A stretch of DNA of 64,000 nt from Conchocele bisecta (taxonomy: Eukaryota > Mollusca > Bivalvia > Lucinida > Thyasiridae), in the NCBI GenBank assembly GCA_029237695.1, contig CM055277.1, positions 38,722,242 to 38,786,241 of the forward strand, written 5' to 3'. Position 1 is the first letter of the stretch. Each line of letters begins with the position of its first letter. A program made the position numbers and the translations under genes. This document shows positions 55,850 to 64,000 of this stretch, piece by piece. The notes below the pieces were generated by a model. That model saw nothing but the letters and a program-made list of their open reading frames with translations, made no database searches and was not told the DNA's origin.

Positions 55850-57446
55850 GGGGACAGCAGATTACAAAAAAATAATATGGGGATTGAAGTACTCGTTAGG
55901 AAGCTAGTCAGCTACCCGCCTATTTTCACACAAGTGGTATAAGTGTCACTTAAATGTTATCTCACTAGTCTATGACAAGATCAATTATCTGGTAGGTTGT
56001 TCTCATCTAAGGTTTCAGATGAAAATGTAGTAGCAGCATATAATTCAAGTTGACACCAAAGTACATGTACCCATGTCCAACAGTGTCTAAATTATCTTCA
56101 AGCTACCGAACTAAAACGCATTTGGATATTTAATATACCACTAAATATCCACTGTGCCGCTACTCGATTGGTGGAAAATTAGCATGCAACTAATTTTCAT
56201 CTGGCTGCTGCACTAAGTTGAATTGTAGAAAATTAGTATACAACTAATTTACTAAGTCGTTTGGTACTGAACTAAATTTTGATTTTCAAAATGTATCCGC
56301 TAAGTAAATCCTCACCAGGTTCCGCACTGAACTCCGCCTTCCGAAATTTAACTGAATTAATTGACCTGAGGTGGAGGGGTCGGTTAAGGTCAATAAATCA
56401 ACAACCAATTAGACCACCACTGCTATGAGCCTTTTATTAGTTACTCCAGTGGCCTCTACTGCAAGCAATGTGGGGACCGGGGTATCAACAGGTCAAGAAT
56501 AATTTGGTGGAACCATCAATAATCAAGCACTTGCTATTTTGGGTCAACCAATGACCAATCACTATCCCTGTGGCTGTGGGGTCAGTCACTCAATGATCAC
56601 TTACACTGTGTGGCAGATTGATCCACAACTTTAGTTGCGAGCCTCTTCAAAATCCGCTCTGGTGGTTTAGGCCGCGTGTATCATGCGATTCAGCAAATTG
56701 ATTATGCAACTAGTGTAATAATCAATAAACAAATCAATATTGCTATGCTATAAGTATTTCGTACATATATCATAGAAATATTAACATTGTCAAACAAATT
56801 TATTTAATTTAGGAATAAATTTGTGAAATCAATATTGCTATGCTATAATGTACTTATACATTTATCAGAGAAATACTGACGTCAGCGTATGTTGTCAAAT
56901 TATCGAGATATTTTTGTTGTTTTCTGTTGTTGTTTTTTTGTTGTTTTCTTATTTTTTATTTTTTAGTTTTAGCACCGATCATCTCGTTTGTATTTCCCTA
57001 AATTCTACCTAGGAATTTTTACATAACCATTTACAAAATGCCATATGCATCATTGACTGATCAATTTCATTAATACGTATCAATTGCAATTTAGTTCAGA
57101 GCCTCCTTTATTTACAAAAATTGCCAATCCTGTAAACTGCAAATAAAGTAATATGAATTTTTTAGCTGACAAGTACCTTCCTGCACTGATCCGTCTACTG
57201 TCAGTGTGCGGGTTAGTTTGGGGGTATTATTAGTGCCATGCAACTGGGGAAAGTGAAATTAGTGATTGTACCGGGGTGCGAGAGAATTTATTTATTGAAT
57301 TATTTCCAGCAATTTATAGTTTACCATTACAAAACACACTACTTCTTCAATTTGAAGAGTTCAGAGCCACTCAAGCAAACAATGCCTAAAATGTTTACGA
57401 ATTGTGTGTTTTGTTCCTGTGCACTATAAATTACAACATGATCCTG
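55850..57446. other. Probable Gypsy leader or unrelated inserted DNA
   Basis: No open frame of note. A short local repeat of GGAAAATTAGCATGCAACTA and GAAAATTAGTATACAACTAA lies at 56175-56245, and TGAAATCAATATTGCTATGC is duplicated at about 56730 and 56826. Confidence 0.35.
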
Positions 57447-57602
57447 TCAATTGTAATATCACCTAGTGAGTTGTCAATTATAATACTTACTGAAGTCAAT
57501 TGTAATTTGTATCACCTACTAAATTGTCAATTGTATCACCTGTGAATTGTCAAATGTATCACCTGTGAATTGTCATACGTATCACCTGTGAATTGACAAA
57601 GT
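57447..57602 (+). repeat. Short tandem repeat GTATCACCTGTGAATTGTCA
   Basis: About six units of 22-28 bp with consensus TATCACCTGTGAATTGTCAA. Confidence 0.7.
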
Positions 57603-57663
57603 ATTGTCACCAACAAATCTGCATTTACAGATCAGATCTTTAACCTTTCAGATATTCCCACAA

Positions 57664-57886
57664 CAGGCGCGTAGCTGCATTAAGGCACTGCAGGCCCGGG
57701 CCTGCAGAATTTTCGAGAAAAGGTGTTTTGAAATGTGCCAGAGTGCATCATTTACCTTCTAGTTTCGATTTTTGTTTCTGTAGGGGGGCGGGGGGCATGC
57801 CACAAGACCCCCCTAGCATACTCGCACCAACGGTGCTCGAAGTCGTCAACCGGGCCTGCAGATTCAAATTGGCTAGCTACGCCCCT
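57664..57886. mobile_element. hAT-like MITE
   Basis: CAGGCGCGTAGCTGC at the left versus GGCTAGCTACGCCCCTG at the right; CAGGGGCGTAGC-type termini are typical of hAT elements. Inverted CTGCAGGCCCGG blocks lie inside each end. No clean 8-bp duplication. Confidence 0.5.
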
Positions 57887-58257
57887 GCACACAATGACTG
57901 AGTGAGCATAGAATCTACAGGCCAACACACACACAAACCGAAAGTACACAATAATAAACATGCGGTTTAACACAGTGTGAGCAATGTATGTACGTCATTT
58001 ACATGAATAGTGTGATCAGACAGCTTTAGATTCGTTCACTATGTTGGAAATCTGTCATGAAAAGATCAATTCAAACATGAATAGTACATGAACGTGATGA
58101 ATGTTTCAAAATTGTTCAATGTTTACAAACACGGCTTACTCATCTCCGGAATTACCAGGTCTATTTATAGATAAGTCGTTCACGCTCACTACATACGGAC
58201 AGGTGCCCGAAATTCATACAGCGAATTTAAATCACTGCAACTTTGTCAGTTCCGTAC

Positions 58258-58461
58258 GGAAGCATGGAGGGGACATGTGCTTTTTTTATTTATCTCGTGG
58301 CCACGACATAATAAGTCGTGGCCACGAGATAAAGAAAACAAAAACACACCTGAATTATGTCGTGGCCACGAGATCTTTAGGTGTGTTTTTTTTTATTTAT
58401 CTCGTAAGTCGTGGCCACGAGATAAATAAAAAAAACACACATGTCCCCTCCATGCTTCCGT
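58258..58461. mobile_element. Palindromic MITE with TTATCTCGTGGCCACGA blocks
   Basis: CGGAAGCATGGAGGGGACAT at the left mirrors ATGTCCCCTCCATGCTTCCG at the right, flanked by TA on both sides. The interior has four copies of the self-complementary TCGTGGCCACGA core and (T)n/(A)n blocks. Confidence 0.8.
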
Positions 58462-59009
58462 AATTCCGACTTTAAATCCGAATACATCACTTCAAAGTAC
58501 ATGTGGAGATCGTACATCCCTTCTTTCGCGAATGTAGTCGTCTATTTCCGAGAATATCGTTTATGGGCCCATGTTTTTAACGCGTTATAAATCCATCACA
58601 CATGTACAGTAAAGTTTATAATTGACACGGCTGGTCACCTGTAGTGGTAAAGCCTGCGCTGATTGGCCAAGATATGTTGGCAAGTCAAGGTGGTCGCTGG
58701 GTTAACCCCATGTCTATAACTGTTTGATGTGTTCGCTACACGAATTTACACGACGTGTATATTATGTATAGCGTAATGAACAGCTGATTGCCTGTTGGGA
58801 ATTCCACTCATTCTGTCACTGTTGGCTTAGAAAACCAATGTTGTCCCGGTCAGCAGATGCATGTGGACGAACATTGTTCGTGATTGTTTCTCAATATATC
58901 GTTTCATACATGTACACGATTGGCGCCGCCACATCGGGCCACCGAACAGGAGAATGTATCTAGATAGTGAGTGTCCAAATCTCTCCGAATAGATTGTTGT
59001 GGGCGCCAT

Positions 59010-59286
59010 TGTGGCCGGGCTGGTCGCTCTGTTCTTAGAGATTCACAAGGCCCGTAGAGTAAATCGGGGGTTCTCTATCTGGTTTGGACGGGTATAGATA
59101 CGTGGGAGGTGGATATAGACTGTAAATACAATATTTACCATGACATATTAACATTATTGACATGTACACAATGTATGAACTAATCAATATGGCGTCGGGA
59201 AAAAAGTGAACGGAAAAGCTGCGTGCGCATGCAACATGCATTTGTTAGTTAGATGACTTCCTAACAAAAGAACTGCACTAGTCCTG
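59010..59286 (-). mobile_element. Truncated Gypsy LTR with adjacent PBS start
   Basis: Matches the low-coordinate half of 44468-45007. Its low end is preceded by GGGCGCCA (TGGCGCCC on minus), a PBS start that diverges after about 10 bases. At 59286 homology switches to PBS-type sequence of the neighbouring LTR. Confidence 0.65.
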
Positions 59287-59290
59287 GTGC

Positions 59291-59307
59291 TCCCTCGTTG
59301 GGCGCCA
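59291..59307 (-). promoter_or_regulatory. Primer-binding site of the second LTR family
   Basis: The minus strand reads TGGCGCCCAACGAGGGA, two bases after an LTR ending TGTGACA. The TGGCGCCC start is typical of tRNA-primed LTR elements. Confidence 0.65.
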
Positions 59308-59309
59308 AA

Positions 59310-59551
59310 TGTCACAGGGCTAGAAAAATGTGCTCTGGCCCGGGGCTCGAACCAGGGACCTCTGGTTTACCGTACCATCGCTCTAACCGACTGAGCTAAC
59401 CGGGCACGAATACACACTATCTCCCCACAGTGAGTTACGTACCGTGATATACTTCTCCGCCAAATTGGAATTCGTCCCCGAATTATATATTTAATTCGTC
59501 GCTGAATTCCATATTTTTTGTACATTTTGGGTAGTATATATATATCAGTCA
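59310..59551 (-). mobile_element. Second-family LTR (242 bp)
   Basis: On minus it begins TGACTGATATATAT and ends CCCTGTGACA, with a PBS after its 3' end. It is unrelated to the 540-bp LTR. It contains the tRNA-like sequence below. No body of this element is visible. Confidence 0.5.
59338..59405 (-). other. tRNA-like sequence (A and B box) inside an LTR
   Basis: On minus: GGTTAGCTCAGTCGGTTAGA (A box and D arm) and GGTTCGAGCCC (B box), with GGT at the anticodon position (Thr-like). Position 33 is C instead of U, and the acceptor strands do not pair over seven bases, so I call it tRNA-derived rather than a tRNA gene. Confidence 0.6.
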
Positions 59552-59554
59552 CGG

Positions 59555-59571
59555 TCCCTCGTTGGGCGCCA
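59555..59571 (-). promoter_or_regulatory. Primer-binding site next to Gypsy LTR copy
   Basis: The minus strand TGGCGCCCAACGAGGGA begins one base after the LTR that ends GGCCACA. It is identical over 17 bases to the PBS at 59291. Confidence 0.7.
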
Positions 59572-59572
59572 T

Positions 59573-60376
59573 TGTGGCCGGGCTGGTCGCTCTGTCTTAG
59601 CGATTCCCAACGCCGGTAGAGTAAATCGGGGATTCTCTATCTGGTTTGGACGGGTGTAGATACGTGGGAGGTGGATATAGACTGTAAATACAATATTTAC
59701 CATGACATATTATTATTATTGACATGTACAAAATGTATGAACTAATCAATATGGCGTCAGGAAAAAAGTGAACAATTCACGACAACGGATTTTGGAATAG
59801 ATCTCCAACGATATATGTGACACAAATGAATATTTGATGTCGCATATATCCCTGGGGACAAGACAATGCACTATATTAACCCCAAAACATTACCTGTAAA
59901 TACAATATTTACCATGACATATTATTATTATTGACATGTACAAAATGTATGAACTAATCAATATGGCGTCGGGAAAAAAGTGAACAGAAAAGCTGCGTGC
60001 ACATGCAACATGCATTTGTTAGTCAGGTGACTTCCTAACAAAAGAACTGCATTAGTCATGTCAACAAATGCCTATTCTGGACTGTAATAGCCCAGTACAC
60101 TACAGGTAAATATGAAAGTGCTACATTGACTGGACCTAAAGGTACTACTACTAGACTACACAGAGGGTGTATACACATTAGAAAGGCTACATTAGTCAAT
60201 GAACGAAAGGAATTACAATATATCACAAAGACAAGTTTTATATATTTTAATTCATCACCGCAAATTCCAAATACATGTACAACAGAAATGGTTAGGAAGT
60301 GGATGGGATTAAATACATAACACACACAGGTTTTGTATATGTATTCCAACCCTCCACAAATTCCAACTGCCTCATA
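59573..60376 (-). mobile_element. Gypsy LTR copy (5' side) with internal duplication
   Basis: Matches 44468-45007, but has an insertion of about 120 bp and a repeated TACAATATTTACCATGACAT segment (59691 and 59902), and a small insertion near 60318-60362 before the CAACTGCCTCATA terminus-like end. Confidence 0.65.
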
Positions 60377-60527
60377 CAGATTACACTCCGCAATACACAA
60401 AGTTGTAGTCACTGTGTGTTTGTCCGAATTATATGGCAGCACGCGAGTGGGCGGAGCTACCGGAGCTACCGGTTACAGTGCCATCTAAAAATAGACGCAA
60501 GCTCCAATTCGTACAAATTGCCCCGGT
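60377..60527. other. Spacer
   Basis: Contains GGAGCTACCGGAGCTACCGG, a short duplicated phrase; nothing else. Confidence 0.3.
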
Positions 60528-60690
60528 ATCGCATTTTCAAAGTACTCCCCCTGATAAAAGTACTCCCCTCGATACACAGACGGAAGTACTTTGAAAATGG
60601 CTAGTCTGCCCATTTTCAAAGTACACCCCTCGATACACAGACGGGAGTACTTTGAAAATGGCTAGTCGGCCCATTTTCAAAGTACTCCCC
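60528..60690. repeat. Tandem hairpins of TTTTCAAAGTACTCCCC
   Basis: CATTTTCAAAGTACTCCCC and its inverse GGAGTACTTTGAAAATGG alternate around CTCGATACACAGACGG; period about 63-80 bp. Confidence 0.7.
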
Positions 60691-60798
60691 TAACGTTTCG
60701 ATCAATCTACGCAGTTTGTATACGCGTTCAGTATATAGGATCTGTGTCTACATTGTTGGGCATTAAGTGCAACTTTCATCATATGTCCGGATATATTC

Positions 60799-61530
60799 TG
60801 AGGGGGGAGTGGTTTGGAAATGGGTATACACGGCCATTTTCAAAGAACTCCCCTAAACAAAAAGAACGAGCATGACGATGTGACGCATATAATCAGCATA
60901 CGCGTTAATGGTATAAGATAAGCGTCTACAGCGTTGGTCATTGCTGTGCATACTTCCGTCGTACATGTACTCATGTATGAGATATTGAGGGGGAGTGGTT
61001 TGAAAATGGGTAAACACTGCCATTTTTAAAGTACTCCCCTAAACAAAATGAACGAGCATGACGATGTGACGCATGGAATCAGCATACGCGTTTATGGTAT
61101 AAGATAAGCCGTGCATGTACTCATGTATGAGATACTGAGGGGGGGGGGGGGGTGTGAAAATGGGTATAAACTGCTATTTTCAAAGTACTCCCCTAAACAA
61201 AATGAATGAGCATGACGATGTCACGCATATAATTAGCATACGCGTTTATGGTATAAGATAAACGTCTACAGTGTTGGTCGATGTTGTGCATACTTCCGCA
61301 GTGCCTGTACTCATGTATGAGATACTGAGGAGAAGTGGTTTGAAAATGGGTAAACACTGCCATTTTCAAAGTACTCCCCTAAGCAAACTGAACGCGCATG
61401 ACGATGTGACGCATATCATCAGCATACGCGTTTATGGTCTAAGATAAGCGTCTACAGTATTGGTCGATGTTGTACATACTTCCGCCGTGCATGTAATCAT
61501 GTATGAGATACTGAGAGAGAATTTTTGGAC
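60799..61530. repeat. Tandem repeat, about 186-bp unit with variable G tract
   Basis: Units begin near 60799, 60985, 61137 and 61327, with a partial at 61512. Each has GAGTGGTTTGAAAATGGGTA, CATTTTCAAAGTACTCCCC and GAACGAGCATGACGATGTGA. The third unit has a run of about 15 G at 61138-61152. Confidence 0.8.
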
Positions 61531-61626
61531 AATTTGAGGGTATCTAAACTACAAAAGCTACAGTTCACACATAGTTATATAATTCTTAATGTGTATATAT
61601 GATTGTGTACTGTATAGTGATTTGTA

Positions 61627-62580
61627 TGGCACACCGTTTTTGTCGCGCCCGCTTGCGGATAGCGCGACATAGTCGGCGTACGTTCGTCCGTACGTCCGTG
61701 TGTTCGGGTTTGCATTAAAGTGTTCGGGTACCCCTTATCTGTTCAACCGTTAGTCGGATTGACTTGAAACTTCATATACCTATTAATCATCATCCATATT
61801 TATACCACACCCATGCGACCCTGATGCCCAAGGTCAAGGTCAAATCACTTTGCGTCAAAGATTTGCGTTAATGTCAAGTCGGATTTATTTGAAACTTTGT
61901 ATACTTTTCTCATCATCCATATTTCCATTATATAGCACATCCAAGCGGCCTTGATACCCAAGGTCAATGTCAAATTACAAGGTCGGGTACCAAATATCTC
62001 TGCAACAATAAGTCGGATTGGCTTTAAACTTCTTAACCTTCATCCATATTTTTATTCTGTAGCCCACCCATGTCATCTTCATGCCCAGGGTAAAGGCCAA
62101 ATTACTTAGACATTTGTGTTAAAGTTTTTGAAATATTTGTGGTAAAAGTTGTTTTTACGGTGAAGTACCAATATCTTTGCAAACTTAAGTTGGATTATCT
62201 TGATATTGCGTGACATATAGTGGCACTTTGGCGTCCATACGTGCGTCCAGATTTTCATTTGTGTTCCCTATCCAGCACTCGTAGGGTGCGACATGCGGGC
62301 CGCGGCCATCTACATGTAGTACTACTTATTCCCGAAACGAAATATCTCAAAGATACCTAGATTTGTGAATTAGGTATATTATTTAACCAAATAGACTATA
62401 TATTGTTCCATTAATAGATATCTTGTATTACAATAGAGATATCTCAATGTAAGATTTGAATAAGATTTCCATTGGTTCAATAAGAATAAGATATCTCGTT
62501 GATATTAATATATCTGTTTGACCATTCAAAGTAATAGATAATTATCTCGTTTCGGGAATAAGTAGTAACACGGCGTGCCA
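61627..62580. mobile_element. TIR element with AAGGTCA motifs, TA-flanked
   Basis: TGGCACACCG at 61627 mirrors CGGCGTGCCA ending at 62580, with TA at 61625-61626 and 62581-62582. The interior starts TTGTCGCGCCCGCTTGCGG and contains CCAAGGTCAAGGTCAAATCA at about 61828 and weaker repeats of the same phrase. No ORF. A second MITE is nested near its right end. Confidence 0.55.
62320..62567. mobile_element. MITE nested in the above
   Basis: TACTACTTATTCCCGAAACG at the left is perfectly mirrored by CGTTTCGGGAATAAGTAGTA at the right. The interior is rich in AGATATCT-like palindromes. Confidence 0.8.
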
Positions 62581-62904
62581 TAGAGTTGTCGCGTGACATG
62601 AACATGATTTGCTATTGCACATTTTCATTGTAGCGATTCGGTCAGCGTACTACATGTACCTACTTACGATCATAATAAAGTTACAAATGTATACATATAA
62701 ACTGGTACGTGTAGCTGGGCTCATGATTTATATAACGCAATACACAGTACATGTGCACAGAACGGATATATGCCATTCCTTATGTTTACATACGGGACGT
62801 CTGCATATGGAAAAAAATGCAACAACCTGTGCGAACTTGTTTTATCCAAAGATGTTTACTAATGAAATAAAGGTACTACCAGGAGCGGACTATCTAAGGT
62901 TGGT
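62581..62904. other. Spacer
   Basis: Nothing recognised; the frame 62609-62929 overlaps the next MITE and is not called. Confidence 0.3.
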
Positions 62905-63311
62905 GTTCCCTTATTGGAGCCCCATGTAATGTCAATGGAAATCAAACGAAAAAATGTATAAAACAAAGTTACTTACAAAAATAATTTATATCTACATGTT
63001 TATTATATATTGGTGCTTGTCTTATTAGCATGAAAATTACACATTATGTTGAAGTTTGGAAATAATAGGCACAATGAGGTGTTTTCATGTACACATGTTA
63101 TCATTACACACCTGTTTGCACAGTGTGTTTACACGTGTTGCCATCAAATTGTGTTTGTTATTCGCAAACTACTGCAGTATTTCTCGGTACGTTGATACTT
63201 ATATACATATACATTAAACGTTGATATGGAATATTTGTGTAGGTAACTTTCTTTTGTTTAGCTAGATTTCTTGTTTGATTTCCATCGACTTTGCAGCTCC
63301 AATAAGGGAAC
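62905..63311. mobile_element. MITE with about 70-bp TIRs
   Basis: GTTCCCTTATTGGAGC and AATGGAAATCAAAC at the left are inverted as GTTTGATTTCCATCGACTTT and GCTCCAATAAGGGAAC at the right. Roughly 80% similar by eye over about 70 bp. Confidence 0.75.
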
Positions 63312-64000
63312 ATCTACATTAGTCTAATATCGTATGACACTCACGGACACGAACTAGTATTATTGAAAAAGTATTAGTTGATTTTTTATTTGTGATGCAT
63401 GTTGTTCCCATTTATCATTAAAATATGTTTAGCGAGATATGTATTTTGTATATTACGCCACCCCAAGTCTCCGTTTCAAATACACACTGATACATGTATA
63501 TTCACACTGACGTGACATAAAAGGACAGGTAAATAATATAATAGCATACGACAAATTTTACCCGTAAGCCAAGTTGTTGTTTTATGGTTTGCGGACTTCT
63601 AGGATATGCTGGTTCACCATAAAGCTTGCTGCCTAATCTGGTGCCACACTGTAGACTTGGTATTTTTAGAATAAGTACACAGGTATGACTTTGTGACTGC
63701 ACTTGTGTGACTGAAACACGATATTATCTGCATTCATCAGATCAGTATCTGGTGCCAGGCGCCATATCTACACTCAAAGAAACACAATTAAGAGATCGAC
63801 AGGAAATTGCATACTACAAGTTGGAAGACTAAACAATGTTGACAGCCCACTGCACCCACACACCCCTCCCAACCGACACACACTAGCGCGCTAGTCATTT
63901 AGTTTCCGTTCATAAATTAAGCCTCGTTTCATATGCTGGGCTTATACAGCCATATACATAATTATACACCCCACTCGTTATCATTTTGAAAAGGGGAAAT
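63312..64000. other. AT-rich, nothing recognised
   Basis: No gene, TIR or tandem array identified to the window end. Confidence 0.4.

Larger units (their letters stand above)
44468..60376 (-). mobile_element. Ty3/Gypsy LTR retrotransposon, degenerate, with nested insertions
   Basis: Minus-strand order from high to low coordinates: 5' LTR/PBS region (59.0-60.4 kb), leader with insertions (55.84-59.0 kb), gag (interrupted by a LINE), protease, RT, RNase H, integrase, noncoding 3' region, polypurine tract and 3' LTR. Integrase after RNase H identifies Ty3/Gypsy order. No envelope-like frame is seen. Confidence 0.85.

Noticed and set aside
57752..57973. 73-codon minus-strand frame
   Set aside because: Runs across the hAT-like MITE end into flanking DNA; no motif.
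59338..59405. Functional tRNA-Thr gene
   Set aside because: C at position 33, acceptor stem does not pair, and a mismatch in the T stem; it lies inside an LTR.

Overview
This is a eukaryotic, intron-era, repeat-dominated genomic window. It has no operons, no prokaryotic gene packing and only one recognisable fragment of an ordinary cellular gene. The repeat content points to a lophotrochozoan, most probably a bivalve mollusc: endonuclease-type LINEs, a Ty3/Gypsy element, a THAP/DDE transposase relic, a tRNA-derived SINE, many palindromic MITEs, minisatellite-bearing foldback elements, and ERR-type (AAGGTCA) tandem repeats. Species assignment is inference from repeat style, not a database match.

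Layout. 0-1.1 kb: the 3' part of a gene from a multicopy family that I read as a FEN1/XPG-like nuclease fused to a cysteine-rich CXC tail; a second, more decayed copy lies at about 32.0-35.05 kb. 2-7.4 kb: MITEs and a 1.8-kb foldback element whose arms are minisatellites. 7.7-8.3 kb (minus): remnant of a TMEM86/YhhN lysoplasmalogenase gene. 8.65-12.13 kb (minus): a decayed LINE. 12.2-14.1 kb: a GC-rich minisatellite, then a dimeric satellite of about 372 bp. 14.2-31.7 kb: MITEs, minisatellites, a SINE, two copies of a second foldback family, an array carrying AGGTCAAGGTCA motifs, and a 1.16-kb 21-bp minisatellite. 35-42.6 kb: tandem repeats and MITEs. 42.9-44.4 kb (minus): a THAP-domain DDE transposase pseudogene.

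44.47-60.4 kb holds a degenerate Ty3/Gypsy retrotransposon on the minus strand. Its 540-bp 3' LTR is at 44468-45007. Integrase, RNase H, reverse transcriptase, protease and gag follow towards higher coordinates. The gag frame is interrupted by a 3.4-kb plus-strand LINE flanked by an exact 11-bp target-site duplication. The 5' end is a pile-up of three LTR-to-primer-binding-site junctions, one belonging to a different LTR that contains a tRNA-like Pol III promoter sequence. 60.5-63.3 kb holds more tandem repeats and nested TIR elements.

How it works together: nearly everything is mobile DNA or its decay. No gene in the window looks fully intact. Most nonsense mutations I could place are of the C-to-T or G-to-A transition type. 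The most interesting signals are the nuclease/CXC family, the two families of foldback elements with minisatellite arms, and the tandem LTR/PBS junctions.
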